A DNA stretch of 54,819 nt from an uncultured Alphaproteobacteria bacterium. Lineage in GTDB: Bacteria > Pseudomonadota > Alphaproteobacteria > CAAHEQ01 > UBA3637. Location of the stretch: the NCBI GenBank assembly GCA_934203105.1, contig CAKPYQ010000009.1, forward strand, positions 1 to 54,819. Reading direction: 5' to 3'. Made by a program: the position numbers and the translations under genes. The notes under the pieces were generated by a model, which saw only the letters and a list, made by a program, of their open reading frames with translations, ran no database searches and had not been told where the DNA came from. Shown here in pieces: positions 17,136 through 26,032 of the stretch. How positions within the stretch are numbered: position 1 is the first letter of the stretch; every line of letters starts with the position of its first letter.

Positions 17136-17956
17136 AAAAGACAACTCAAACAAAATCTTTTTCTATCCAAAAGTGGTTGCGCCGTATTTGGATCGGTTGT
17201 TGTATTTTGCTTGTGGCTGTTTTTTTGGGCTTTTGCGTATGGGGCTATCACAGCGGATTTTTTCAAAACAAATGGAAAACTTTGACTTTTGACTTTCATT
17301 CGGCGATGGGCGACATCGGCTTTACATTAGACGACATCTTTGTCGACGGACGCAATCGCAGCTCGATTGTCGACATCAAAGCGGCTTTGAATATTCCCGA
17401 AAACCGCTTGATCACGACGCTTGATATGAAGCAAATGCAGGAAAATTTAAAGGCTCTTCCTTGGGTCAAAGACGCCATTGTAATGCGCCAATTGCCGAAC
17501 ATTTTATACATTAAGCTGATCGAACGCAGGCCGATTGCTTTGTGGCAAAAAAATAAAAAGCATTATCCTTTGGACGAAGAAGGCAATGTTGTTGACGCTA
17601 TGTGCGACGAATGCCCCTATCTGCCGGTGGTCGTCGGAGATGATGCGCCCCAAAAAGCCCCCGAATTTATCAGCGCGTTAGAAGAACACGAAACGCTTTA
17701 TATGCGTACTATTTCGGCGGTTTTAATCAACGGCAGACGGTGGAATTTATACATCGATGACATCGATACGGGAATGTTGGTTTTATTACCGGACATCGAT
17801 TTAAACAATGCTTTTAATCGATTGGACGAATTGCAAAAAGAACACCAAGTTTTGGATAAAAAAATAAAAAAATTGGATTTGCGTTTCAAAGACAAAACCA
17901 TTGTTGAACCCAGCGGCAAAGATGCGGTTTCTTTGCCTGAAAAGAAAGGTAAATAA
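17123..17956 (+). CDS. ftsQ: Cell division protein FtsQ
   Basis: Bitopic divisome protein linking FtsL/FtsB to the rest of the septal machinery. The 277-residue product has a basic cytoplasmic tail, one membrane segment at about residues 24-43, then a POTRA-like region (FTLDDIFVDGRNRSSIVDI, LITTLDMKQMQENLKALPWV) and the beta domain with VMRQLPNILYIKLIERRPIALW. Position between ddl and ftsA is canonical. The start at 17123 follows GAGGAAG; the TAA shares one base with the ftsA ATG. Confidence 0.93.
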   Translation: MRKIKKTTQTKSFSIQKWLRRIWIGCCILLVAVFLGFCVWGYHSGFFQNKWKTLTFDFHSAMGDIGFTLDDIFVDGRNRSSIVDIKAALNIPENRLITTLDMKQMQENLKALPWVKDAIVMRQLPNILYIKLIERRPIALWQKNKKHYPLDEEGNVVDAMCDECPYLPVVVGDDAPQKAPEFISALEEHETLYMRTISAVLINGRRWNLYIDDIDTGMLVLLPDIDLNNAFNRLDELQKEHQVLDKKIKKLDLRFKDKTIVEPSGKDAVSLPEKKGK

Positions 17957-19218
17957 TGGCAAAGAATTCTTTAATTAAAAACGGGTATGTAACGGCGCTT
18001 GACATCGGATCTGGCAAAATATGTTGTATGATTGCCAAAGTTTCCGAAGATAATATGCATATTGTCGGCATGGGCTGTGCTCAAGCGCAAGGTATAAAAA
18101 ACGGTGTGATCGTCAATTTAAACCAAGCGGCCGGATCCATTCAAGATGCGATTATTGACGCCGAATCGAAAGCAAAAAAACGCGTCGAGTCGGTAATTGT
18201 GAATGTATCGTCTCCGCAAATGGAATCGATTTATGTATCGGCCGAAATATCCATACCGGACACGCGCGTCATTATTCCGTCCGACGTGCGCAAAGTCATT
18301 GATGCCGCTTTGGCAAAAGTGGATTTAAAAGAAAAAGAAATCATTCACCAAATTCCAACCGCTTATACGTTGGACGGACAATCTGATATAACCGACGAAC
18401 CAACGGGATTGTCGGGCAAAACTTTGGGCGTCACATTGCATTTGATCACCGTTCCGTTAACGCAAATCCGCAACTTATCTATGGCATTAGAGCGTTGTCA
18501 CGTTTGGATAGCGGCCAAAGTTGCAACCCCTTATGCATCGGCGCTGTCTGTGCTAACCCAAAGCGAAAAAGACAACGGCACAACGTTGGTTGATATTGGC
18601 AGCGGCATTACATCGATTGCCATTTTTTCGAACGGCTTTATCCGATATGCGGGCATTTTGCCTTTGGGCGGAAACTACATCACAAAAGACATTTCCTATG
18701 TTTTAAAAACGCCGGTCAAGGACGCTGAACGCGCCAAGACATTAAACGGTTGCGCCTTTGTTTCGCCAAGCGATGAAAAGGCCTCTGTCACACTGCCTTT
18801 AATCGGCGAAGAAGACGAAGCGGCAACAACAACGGTTTCCCGCGCGACGTTAATTTCAATTATGGTTGCGCGAATCGAACAGATTTTTGATTTTTTAAAA
18901 ACCTATCTGATGGCACAAGAAATGGAAGAAGATTTTGCGACTCGGCGCGTCGTTTTATGTGGCGGGGTCAGCTTAACAGCCGGTCTGCGTGAAAAATCCG
19001 CTGCACTTTTAGATGCACAAGTTCGTTGCGGAAAACCGATTTATATCAAAGGCTTATCCGATATTTTACCGATGACGACGATGTCAACTGCAATTGGGCT
19101 CTTGCTTTATGCGCTTAATCATCGTATACAGAAAGAAGATAAAAAAATAAAAAACCAAACCAACAACAAAAATAATTGGATTAAAAAGGTGTTAAAGTGG
19201 ACAATACAGAATTTTTAA
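17956..19218 (+). CDS. ftsA: Cell division protein FtsA
   Basis: Actin-like ATPase that anchors FtsZ filaments to the membrane. The 420-residue protein carries ALDIGSGKICCMIA (phosphate 1), the SHS2 (1C) domain around residues 80-165, LVDIGSGITSIAIF (phosphate 2), VLCGGVSLTAGLREKS (adenosine) and a C-terminal amphipathic helix region (NNWIKKVLKWTIQNF) expected to bind membrane. Start is coupled to ftsQ through TAATG, and the end overlaps the ftsZ start by 22 bp. Confidence 0.95.
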   Translation: MAKNSLIKNGYVTALDIGSGKICCMIAKVSEDNMHIVGMGCAQAQGIKNGVIVNLNQAAGSIQDAIIDAESKAKKRVESVIVNVSSPQMESIYVSAEISIPDTRVIIPSDVRKVIDAALAKVDLKEKEIIHQIPTAYTLDGQSDITDEPTGLSGKTLGVTLHLITVPLTQIRNLSMALERCHVWIAAKVATPYASALSVLTQSEKDNGTTLVDIGSGITSIAIFSNGFIRYAGILPLGGNYITKDISYVLKTPVKDAERAKTLNGCAFVSPSDEKASVTLPLIGEEDEAATTTVSRATLISIMVARIEQIFDFLKTYLMAQEMEEDFATRRVVLCGGVSLTAGLREKSAALLDAQVRCGKPIYIKGLSDILPMTTMSTAIGLLLYALNHRIQKEDKKIKNQTNNKNNWIKKVLKWTIQNF

Positions 19219-20828
19219 TTACAACGGCGGACAAAGACCAACAAACAAATGATTTAAGCATCGGCTTGCCAGAGGTAGTGCCGGAAGTATTGATGACTCC
19301 GAACATTTGTGTCATTGGTGTCGGCGGTGCCGGCGGCAATGCGATTAACAATATGATCGAATCGGGTTTGACGGGAACACGCTTTGTCATTGCCAACACC
19401 GACGCGCAAGTTATGGCAAAATCTTTAACACACGAGCGGATTCAGCTGGGCGCCGCTATTACGCAAGGCTTAGGAGCAGGCTCTAACCCCGAAATCGGAA
19501 AGGCAGCTGCCGAAGAAAGTGCCGATAAAATCAAAGAAGCATTGCAAGGCGTCAATTTATTATTTATCGCGGCCGGTATGGGTGGCGGAACCGGAACGGG
19601 AGCGTCTCCTGTGGTTGCCAAAATTGCCAAAGAAATGGGCATTTTAACGGTCGGCGTGGTCACAAAGCCGTTTCGTATGGAAGGCAACAAACGTATGCGT
19701 GTCGCCGAAGCCGGCATTGAAGAATTATCCAAATATGTTGATACATTGATCACCGTCCCCAATCAAAACTTATTTTTGATTGCCGGCCCGCAAACCACGA
19801 TCAAGCAAGCCTTTAAAATGGCCGACGATATTTTATACCAAGGCGTTAAAAGCATTACGGATTTGATGATTACAACGATGGACATTCACGTTGACTTTGC
19901 GGATTTCAGAACCGTCACGCAAGGAATGGGCAAAGCGATTATGGGCTCCGGCGAAGCCAGCGGTGAAAACAGAGCGTTGATTGCAACGGAAAAAGCGATT
20001 GTCAATCCGTTGCTTGATGTATCGATGAAGGGGGCAAAAGGTGTTTTAATCAGCTTGTCCGGTAAGGATATTTCCCTAACCGAAGCCGAAGAGGCAACCG
20101 AGCGCATTCATCAAGAAGTCGACGAAAATGCGAACATTATTTTCGGTATTTGCACGGACGAAAGCTTGGGCGATACGATCCGCGTTTCTGTTGTCGCTAC
20201 GGGTTTGGAGCACACAAAAGACCCCAATGCGCCGGAAACAATGCGCCTGATGACGCCGGAGCAAGAACCGGTTATCATCACACCGAGCAAACCGGAAGAA
20301 AAACAAGAATTAAAAAATACTTTATCGGCGACGACAGAAAACAAATCGGTTATGGACGGGGACAATTCCAATCCTGCGGCTATTTTTGTACCGGCAGCGC
20401 ATGAGGCGCAAATGAAAAATGAATCCCTTGCCCCCGAAGAGTTGGCTCAACCGATCCCGCCACAAAGTATTGATGCTTTTATTCCGCCGGCTCCGGTTGA
20501 AGCACCGATCAACGATGAAGAAATGGAACAGCAAGCGCCACAAACAAGCGATCTTTTCGTTCCGTTATTAAATTCCTTGTCGGTCAGCGAAAATGACACG
20601 CCGGCCCCACAAGAAAGCGTGACAGCTCAAACGGAACAAACATCAAAAGAAAAGAAGCATTCTTTTTTCGGCGACAGCTTTTTACCCGGTTTTTTTGGCG
20701 AAAAAAATCTGATCGAAAAAAGCAAAAAACGGATTCAAAATGAAGAAAAAATCCCGTCAACCGAGCGCACTATTCCCAATTTGCCGGACGAAGAAGAATT
20801 GAATATTCCGGCGTTTTTACGGCGTTAA
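19197..20828 (+). CDS. ftsZ: Cell division GTPase FtsZ
   Basis: Tubulin-like GTPase that forms the Z ring. The 543-residue product has VIGVGGAGGNAINNMI, the tubulin signature GGGTGTGASPVVA, NTDAQ and a long acidic, proline-rich disordered linker (about residues 340-525) before the conserved C-terminal peptide EEELNIPAFLRR that binds FtsA. The start is taken as the GTG at 19197, which follows AAAGGTG and gives a leader of about 32 residues; an ATG at 19293 would leave too little before the GTPase fold. The long linker is typical of alphaproteobacteria. Confidence 0.94.
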   Translation: MDNTEFLITTADKDQQTNDLSIGLPEVVPEVLMTPNICVIGVGGAGGNAINNMIESGLTGTRFVIANTDAQVMAKSLTHERIQLGAAITQGLGAGSNPEIGKAAAEESADKIKEALQGVNLLFIAAGMGGGTGTGASPVVAKIAKEMGILTVGVVTKPFRMEGNKRMRVAEAGIEELSKYVDTLITVPNQNLFLIAGPQTTIKQAFKMADDILYQGVKSITDLMITTMDIHVDFADFRTVTQGMGKAIMGSGEASGENRALIATEKAIVNPLLDVSMKGAKGVLISLSGKDISLTEAEEATERIHQEVDENANIIFGICTDESLGDTIRVSVVATGLEHTKDPNAPETMRLMTPEQEPVIITPSKPEEKQELKNTLSATTENKSVMDGDNSNPAAIFVPAAHEAQMKNESLAPEELAQPIPPQSIDAFIPPAPVEAPINDEEMEQQAPQTSDLFVPLLNSLSVSENDTPAPQESVTAQTEQTSKEKKHSFFGDSFLPGFFGEKNLIEKSKKRIQNEEKIPSTERTIPNLPDEEELNIPAFLRR

Positions 20829-20831
20829 AAA

Positions 20832-22079
20832 ATGGATATAGAGGTTTTACAATCGCGCAAAATTGCTTTGGATATTTTGGTACAGGTTTTGTATAAAAAC
20901 CAAAACTTGGACGATGAATATGACCGTCTTGCAAAGGATTTATCCCATGCGGACAAAGCGTTCGTACGAATGCTGACAACGACTTGTTTACGGCGCTTGG
21001 GACAAATCGATGCGGTGTTGGAAAAGCTGTTGGAAAAGCCTTTGCCATTCAAAGCGCGTATGGTTCAAAACATTTTACGATTGGCTGTATGTCAGATTTT
21101 GTTTATGCAAGTTCCGGCACATGCAGCTGTATCGACGGCGGTTGATTTAACCAAGCTTTCAAAGCTTGATTTTTATACAAAGTTGGTCAATGGGGTATTA
21201 AGAAATCTGTGTCGCGCCCCACAAAGTTTTACCGCCACAGATGAAACTTTAAACACGCCGAAATGGCTGTATGACAGTTGGGTCAAAGCTTATGGCATAG
21301 AAAAAGCCCGCACAATTGCAATTGCTAATTTAACGCAACCGGCGACCTATATCACTGTCAAAGAAAACCCGAAACATTGGGCGACGCTTTTAGGTGCTAC
21401 GGTCAACGCAACCGGTTCGGTCAAATTGCCGGATAACGTTTATATTCCCGATTTAGCCGGCTTTGCACAGGGAGCTTGGTGGGTGCAAGACGCAGCGGCT
21501 GCAATACCTGTGATGCTATTCGATGATTTAAAGGGCAAAAAGACAGCGGATTTTTGCGCTGCCCCCGGTGGAAAGACGGCCTGTTTGATTAAAGCGGGAG
21601 CGTTGGTTGATGCTTTTGATATATCCGAAAAGCGTATGAAACGCGTCAAAGAAAACTTGGATCGCTTGCATTATTCGGCCGATTTAAAAGTTATGGACGC
21701 CAACAAAGCGCCCGAAGATAATCTTTACGACGCCATTTTAATTGATGCGCCGTGTTCGGCAACCGGCACAATCCGCCGTCACCCTGATTTATACTTTCAT
21801 CGTTCGGCGCAAGACGTGGCAAATTTAAATGCCGCGCAATTAAAGTTGTTAAAAACAGCACATCGGTTATTAAAACCCGCAGGATACGCCGTTTATTGCA
21901 CATGTTCTTTGCAACCTCAGGAAGGCGAAGACATCATCAAAAAAGTTTTGAATTTATTTGATGTTTTACCGATTACAAACCCGCTTTTAAAGCCCTTTGT
22001 CCAAAAAAGCGGATTTATTCGCACGTTTCCCGATCAAGATATGGACGGATTTTTTATGGCTTTATTGCAAAAAAAATAA
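20832..22079 (+). CDS. rsmB: 16S rRNA (cytosine967-C5)-methyltransferase RsmB (Sun)
   Basis: SAM-dependent RNA m5C methyltransferase. The 415-residue protein has an N-terminal NusB-like helical domain (about residues 1-130) and a Rossmann methyltransferase domain with CAAPGGKTACL, DAPCSATGTIRRHPD (catalytic cysteine) and YCTCSLQPQEGE (second cysteine). It starts three bases after the ftsZ stop with no clear ribosome site, so it probably depends on read-through or coupling from ftsZ. Alphaproteobacteria more often have lpxC after ftsZ. Confidence 0.93.
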   Translation: MDIEVLQSRKIALDILVQVLYKNQNLDDEYDRLAKDLSHADKAFVRMLTTTCLRRLGQIDAVLEKLLEKPLPFKARMVQNILRLAVCQILFMQVPAHAAVSTAVDLTKLSKLDFYTKLVNGVLRNLCRAPQSFTATDETLNTPKWLYDSWVKAYGIEKARTIAIANLTQPATYITVKENPKHWATLLGATVNATGSVKLPDNVYIPDLAGFAQGAWWVQDAAAAIPVMLFDDLKGKKTADFCAAPGGKTACLIKAGALVDAFDISEKRMKRVKENLDRLHYSADLKVMDANKAPEDNLYDAILIDAPCSATGTIRRHPDLYFHRSAQDVANLNAAQLKLLKTAHRLLKPAGYAVYCTCSLQPQEGEDIIKKVLNLFDVLPITNPLLKPFVQKSGFIRTFPDQDMDGFFMALLQKK

Positions 22080-22102
22080 CGGTTTCATAAAGGGGGTAAA
22101 AT

Positions 22103-22612
22103 ATGGATTATATACATCATTATCAATCACCGATCGGAAGCATTACAATGGCCAGCGATGGAGATGCTTTGATCGGATTGTGGTTAGACGGGCAAAAATA
22201 TTTTGCCGATACAAGAACCCCAAAGCCCCAAGAAAAAGACTTACCGATTTTTAAATTAACCGATCAATGGCTGGATATTTATTTTTCCGGTAAAGCGCCC
22301 GACTTTACACCGAAAATAAAAATGAAAACAACACCTTTTCGCAAAATGGTATGGGAAATTATGTTGAAAATTCCTTTTGGCCAAACAATGACTTACGGCC
22401 AAATTGCCACCCAAATCGCCCGACAAAAAGGATTAAAGCAAATGTCCGCTCAGGCAGTAGGCGGCGCCGTCGGTCACAACTCGATTTCCTTGATCATTCC
22501 ATGTCATCGAGTTATCGGCACCAACGGTCAATTAACAGGCTATGCCGGCGGATTGGATAAAAAAACAAAACTGCTTCAACTGGAAAATATCAAAATAAAG
22601 GCATCAAAATGA
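22103..22612 (+). CDS. ogt: Methylated-DNA--[protein]-cysteine S-methyltransferase
   Basis: Suicide repair protein that moves the O6-methyl group of guanine to its own cysteine. The 169-residue protein has the Ogt/AGT layout: an N-terminal ribonuclease-like part, then a DNA-binding domain with FRKMVWEIMLKIPFGQTMTYG and the active-site IIPCHRVIG (cysteine near residue 134), followed by GYAGGLDKKTKLL. AGGGGG precedes the ATG at proper distance. It overlaps the next gene by ATGA. No Ada AraC domain is present. Confidence 0.93.
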   Translation: MDYIHHYQSPIGSITMASDGDALIGLWLDGQKYFADTRTPKPQEKDLPIFKLTDQWLDIYFSGKAPDFTPKIKMKTTPFRKMVWEIMLKIPFGQTMTYGQIATQIARQKGLKQMSAQAVGGAVGHNSISLIIPCHRVIGTNGQLTGYAGGLDKKTKLLQLENIKIKASK

Positions 22613-22896
22613 ATGAAATCACCATAACGTTTGAAAAAGAAAATAACAGAAGCGCAGCTTATGACGATGGCAAATTGATCGGCGTTTGCGAATACGAATT
22701 AAAAGAAAATGATTGGGTGGTTTATCACACCGCAGTAGATACTCAATACACGGGGCAAGGCATCGCAAAACGTTTATTGCAATCCGTTATTGACAATGCC
22801 AGAGCCGCCCAAGTTAAAATTATTCCCGAATGTTCCTTTGCCGTAAAAGTAATGTCGGAAAATCCAAGCTATGCCGACGTCATAGCCAATCAATAA
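22609..22896 (+). CDS. Small GNAT-type N-acetyltransferase (YjdJ/Gcn5-related)
   Basis: The 95-residue product matches the short, single-domain acetyltransferase family (GNAT_acetyltr_2 / YjdJ type): a beta-rich N-terminus with DGKLIGVCEYEL, VVYHTAVDTQYTGQGIAKRLL as the acetyl-CoA pyrophosphate loop, and the C-terminal IIPECSFAVKVMSENPSYADVI which is characteristic of this subgroup. Substrate unknown. It overlaps ogt by ATGA and is the last gene of the plus-strand run; it ends 4 bp before the convergent polymerase gene. Confidence 0.88.
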   Translation: MNEITITFEKENNRSAAYDDGKLIGVCEYELKENDWVVYHTAVDTQYTGQGIAKRLLQSVIDNARAAQVKIIPECSFAVKVMSENPSYADVIANQ

Positions 22897-22900
22897 ATAT

Positions 22901-24070
22901 TTACATCCCCAGTTTCACAACCTGCTTGCCATAACGTTGTTCAAGTTCGTCAATCAAATGCGATAATTTGTCGTCCTCCGGCCGAACAGAGTCAAACAAT
23001 GATCCTTGCTGAACTTTTCCAAAAGTTAAGTTTTTCAAAGTCACCCCGACAGAGCGATATAAAACGCGCGGATTGTAAATTTTCTTTATTAAAATATGCG
23101 CTTGCCTTAACAAAGTTTGCTCCGAATTTGTGGGATTGGGTAATTTTATTTCGGCTTCCTGCACTTTAAAATCTTTTGTACGCAACATCACTGACAGCAC
23201 AGCGCAATAGCCGTCCCATTTTCGAAGCTTTTGCGAAGATTGATGTATGTGACAAGGTAAACACCGCTCCAACACCTCCAAACTGCCGGTAAAGTCCACC
23301 AAAGAACGCGTATCTTGTATCGATTGCGGCGCTTGTTCAACGGCATTTACCGGCGACACACAAACGCCCGATAATTCATAACGTAACCGTTCACCGGTAA
23401 TGCCCAAAGCTTGCCTGACCCAAGCGGGATCTTTATCCAAAAACTCATTCAATTCGAACACGCCTTTTTTATAAAAGTTTTTTACCGTTTGGTGACTGAT
23501 ACCGCAAACTTCATCCAACTTAACGGCGGATAAAATTTCCCGTATTTTTTGGGGAGCAATAATGAAAACGCCGCCATTTTTTTTGGCTTTATCGCTGGCC
23601 AACTTTGCCAACGTTTTAGAAGTCGCAACTCCGATTGAAACAGGTATTTTTGTTTTTTCAAACACCCTTTGCCGTATTTGATGAGCAAGCTTTTCATAAC
23701 TGAGGCCATACATTTTGCTCATACCGGTTAAATCCAAAAAAGCTTCATCAACAGAAACTTCTTCCACATCAGGAGAAAATTCACGAAAAACGGCCATCAC
23801 TTGTCTTGAAAGCTCTGCATAGCGTTTATGTCGGCAAGGAATATAAAAACAATCCAAATGACGTCCGTTTAATTGAAACATCGGTTGACCCATTTTGATC
23901 CCCAAAGCCTTTGCTTCGTTAGAACGCGACAACACAATGCCTTTATTTGTCGATGTCGTCACCACGCACACCGCCCGACCGTTCAAGTTAGGATTATCCA
24001 CCCGTTCACAGCTGACATAAAAACAATCGCAATCGACCAAAGCAATAACATATTCTTTTCCCAAAGACAT
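22901..24070 (-). CDS. Y-family translesion DNA polymerase (UmuC/DinB type)
   Basis: Error-prone polymerase that copies damaged templates. The 389-residue protein begins with the palm motif ALVDCDCFYVSCERVDNP and has SRSNEAKALGIKMGQPMF, SVDEAFLDLTGM (catalytic acidic pair) and VSIGVATSKTLAKLASDKAKK with the helix-hairpin-helix after it. The N-terminal motifs resemble UmuC more than DinB, but the C-terminal UmuC domain is short and no umuD lies next to it. A strong promoter and a GTTC-N7-GTTC box directly upstream indicate SOS control. The gene is convergent with the GNAT gene. Confidence 0.9.
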   Translation of the reverse strand: MSLGKEYVIALVDCDCFYVSCERVDNPNLNGRAVCVVTTSTNKGIVLSRSNEAKALGIKMGQPMFQLNGRHLDCFYIPCRHKRYAELSRQVMAVFREFSPDVEEVSVDEAFLDLTGMSKMYGLSYEKLAHQIRQRVFEKTKIPVSIGVATSKTLAKLASDKAKKNGGVFIIAPQKIREILSAVKLDEVCGISHQTVKNFYKKGVFELNEFLDKDPAWVRQALGITGERLRYELSGVCVSPVNAVEQAPQSIQDTRSLVDFTGSLEVLERCLPCHIHQSSQKLRKWDGYCAVLSVMLRTKDFKVQEAEIKLPNPTNSEQTLLRQAHILIKKIYNPRVLYRSVGVTLKNLTFGKVQQGSLFDSVRPEDDKLSHLIDELEQRYGKQVVKLGM

Positions 24071-24076
24071 TTTTTT

Positions 24077-24122
24077 GTTCTCCTTTTGTTCTTATTTTAA
24101 TCAAAGCAAAAGCACTTGTCAA
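24077..24122 (-). promoter_or_regulatory. SOS promoter with LexA box GTTC-N7-GTTC for the Y-family polymerase
   Basis: On the minus strand a TTGACA -35 (24117-24122) is separated by 17 bp from a TAAAAT -10 (24094-24099). The box GTTC-N7-GTTC occupies 24077-24091, spanning the expected transcription start. This spacing is the alphaproteobacterial LexA consensus. On the minus strand the box reads GAAC-AAAAGGA-GAAC, so its spacer also contains most of the ribosome-binding site. The alternative, that the two GAACs are chance around the AAGGAG, is made less likely by the exact N7 and by the SOS-type gene downstream. Confidence 0.8.
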
Positions 24123-24142
24123 CGGGAAAAGCAAAAGTTTTT

Positions 24143-24685
24143 TTAGATATTCTTTCCAAGCATATAGGCTTTTTGCAAAAGCGCCGAATTTGCGGCGGCT
24201 GCTTTGGCATCGGTTAAGCTTCCCCCGGCCAACACACCCGCCAAATGCGATTGTTCAAAACACGCAATCCAACCTTGCAATCCGGCTTTGGCTGTATCCG
24301 AAGCATGCGCATCATCATCGGCCGAAGTCGTTATTAAATACACGTCTTCAAATCGATTTTGTTGGCAAAATAAAGGATTGCACCGATCCAAAAATGTTTT
24401 TAATTGACCGCACAGCTCGTAATAATAAATCGGGTTTGCAAACACCAAAACGTCCGCGTTTTTCACCTTTTCGATCATATCCGCCATATCGTCTTTGATG
24501 ACACATTTCATTGTTTTTTGACATGCTAAACACCCGCGACAAAATTGAATGTTTTTATCTTTTAGGCAAAGAAATTCAACGTCATGTCCGGTCTCTTTTG
24601 CGCCTTTTTCGACTTCACGCGCCAATATTTCAGAATTGCTGCCGCTGCGCAAACTGGACGAAATAATTAAAACTTTTTTTGTCAT
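24143..24685 (-). CDS. Flavodoxin-fold NAD(P)H-dependent FMN reductase / iron-sulfur flavoprotein-like
   Basis: The 180-residue protein has the flavodoxin-like N-terminus KVLIISSSLRSGSNSEILA with an FMN phosphate loop, a four-cysteine-like stretch FCRGCLACQKTMKCVIKDDM, and FANPIYYYELCGQLKTFLDR, the pattern of the NADPH-dependent FMN reductase family. The CxxCxxxxxC spacing recalls iron-sulfur flavoproteins of anaerobes; whether it binds a cluster is unknown. Its ATG (24685) once overlapped the TGA of the alpha/beta hydrolase gene, as copy 2 of the 165-bp repeat shows; the MFS insertion now separates them. Confidence 0.85.
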   Translation of the reverse strand: MTKKVLIISSSLRSGSNSEILAREVEKGAKETGHDVEFLCLKDKNIQFCRGCLACQKTMKCVIKDDMADMIEKVKNADVLVFANPIYYYELCGQLKTFLDRCNPLFCQQNRFEDVYLITTSADDDAHASDTAKAGLQGWIACFEQSHLAGVLAGGSLTDAKAAAANSALLQKAYMLGKNI

Positions 24686-24839
24686 TTTTTCAACTCTTTT
24701 TTATAATCGTTCAAGTTATCCAAATACATTTGCCAAAACATTTTTTCTCCGGTATGCCCCCGCGCGGCGATCATATGCAGCTTTGATTTAGGCAATGCTT
24801 TATGCAATTCATAAGCTTGATACGGCGGACAACACGGAT
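24675..24839. repeat. 165-bp direct repeat, copy 1 (identical to 26033-26197)
   Basis: The sequence from TTTTTTGTCATTTTTTCAAC to CGGACAACACGGAT is identical to 26033-26197 over all 165 bases as read by eye. It contains the first 11 bases of the flavodoxin-type gene and the last 51 codons plus stop of the alpha/beta hydrolase gene. Copy 1 flanks the MFS gene on its 3' side; copy 2 flanks it on the 5' side, giving a 1,193-bp unique segment (24840-26032) between perfect repeats. Confidence 0.95.
24682..24837 (-). pseudogene. C-terminal remnant of the alpha/beta hydrolase gene, duplicated with the MFS insertion
   Basis: Read in the hydrolase frame this segment gives 51 residues starting PCCPPYQAYELHKALP and containing the active-site histidine motif ARGHTGEKMFW, then the TGA that overlaps the flavodoxin ATG. 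It is identical to the end of the intact gene at 26040-26192 and lacks the first 267 codons, so it cannot make an enzyme. It marks where the original hydrolase gene ended before the insertion. Confidence 0.9.
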
Positions 24840-26008
24840 GTCAATGATTTTCTTTTTTTTGTATATAAGTATATAAAAATAGTTAATAATAGCCTGATTA
24901 AAACAGCTATAATCAAAGCCAACCTAGCAGAGTACAAATCGGCAAGGAAACCAAAGAATAGAAATAAAACACTGCTTAAAACTTTCTCAGCTAAAGAAAG
25001 TATAGAGCGCATAGTGGCTCTTTGATTTTCTGAAAAATTCTGTTGTAATATATCTGTTTGAATAGTTGTAGATGAACCATAAAATAAATTAGATGCAGAC
25101 ATTATAATTGGGCTGAACATATTATTTAATAATAAACCTAAACTTCTAAAGACAATATTTCCTAAGAACGAATAAATCAAAGTATATAAAGCTGTAAATT
25201 GTTTTATTTTTGAGAAAAGAGAAAAACTGATTGTACTAAATATCTGTTTAAGAAAACGAACAAAACTAATACTCCAAAGAGGAATGAGTTTTTCAAAATA
25301 AACACCTTCGAAACGAGAAATTGGATAGCTGATAGCATTATCAACAACATTTATAATTGAGAAAAAAAACAATTTTTTATTGGATATAATATCTTTTAAG
25401 GCTTTTTTAAAGTGTTTAAGTATAGAAATACGGGGTTGAGAAAATGTTCTTTGAGGTTCTTTTAATAAAAAAATTGAAACAAAACCCAAGAAAGCAGGGA
25501 TTACGGATATCCAAGCAAGAATTTGCAACGATGTAAAATAAACTATACATCCACCAATAATCGCAGATAGAGCTAATCCAAATTGGTTCCACGCACATGC
25601 TTTTGCAAAAAAAGAATTAAAATTATGTTTTTCACCTAATTCTTCCATAGTTTCGAACATCAGCGCTTCATCTGTCCCAGATAAGAAAGCATCACTAGCC
25701 CCCCATAAAATAGATCCAAGAAATAATAATGTGATACTTTTAAATTCTCCTGCTAAAGCCCAAAAAACAAAACAAAATAAACTTAATAACCCACAAACAA
25801 GAAGTGTTTTTCGTCTTCCTAAAAAATCCGATAAAATTCCAGAGGGGAGTTCTAATGCAATAGTTGAAATGCTGGCGATAGAAAAAACTAACATTGCAAG
25901 AGTATAGGAGTCGGTAATTTGTTGGAAATAAATAATAACAAGAGGAGCTAAAAGCCAAAACCCCCCGAAGAAATAATCCAATTTTAATAAAAAGACATTC
26001 CGTTTCAT
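24809..26008 (-). CDS. MFS-family transporter, inserted by transfer
   Basis: The 399-residue protein has about 10-12 membrane segments and MFS features: the loop 2-3 motif SGILSDFLGRRKTLL near residue 55 and acidic/charged cytoplasmic loops. Substrate is unknown; drug or sugar efflux are possible. It is clearly more AT-rich than its neighbours and uses many ATA and AGA codons, which suggests a foreign source. It lies between two 165-bp identical repeats. Its last nine codons (encoding SVLSAVSSL) and stop fall in repeat copy 1, out of frame with the hydrolase, so the native C-terminus seems to have been lost at the junction. No ribosome site is visible before the ATG; a TATACT lies about 10 bases upstream, so it may be leaderless. 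Confidence 0.85.
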   Translation of the reverse strand: MKRNVFLLKLDYFFGGFWLLAPLVIIYFQQITDSYTLAMLVFSIASISTIALELPSGILSDFLGRRKTLLVCGLLSLFCFVFWALAGEFKSITLLFLGSILWGASDAFLSGTDEALMFETMEELGEKHNFNSFFAKACAWNQFGLALSAIIGGCIVYFTSLQILAWISVIPAFLGFVSIFLLKEPQRTFSQPRISILKHFKKALKDIISNKKLFFFSIINVVDNAISYPISRFEGVYFEKLIPLWSISFVRFLKQIFSTISFSLFSKIKQFTALYTLIYSFLGNIVFRSLGLLLNNMFSPIIMSASNLFYGSSTTIQTDILQQNFSENQRATMRSILSLAEKVLSSVLFLFFGFLADLYSARLALIIAVLIRLLLTIFIYLYTKKRKSLTSVLSAVSSL

Positions 26009-26032
26009 AGAGGTATAGTATAATAAAATAGA

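Noticed and set aside
24795..25025. Plus-strand 76-codon frame across the repeat and MFS gene end
   Set aside because: Opposite strand of a clear membrane protein gene; Lys/Asn-rich AT-driven composition and no SD.
24840..26032. Insertion sequence or integron cassette
   Set aside because: No transposase, integrase, terminal inverted repeats or attC-like ends were seen; only the 165-bp direct repeats mark the insert.
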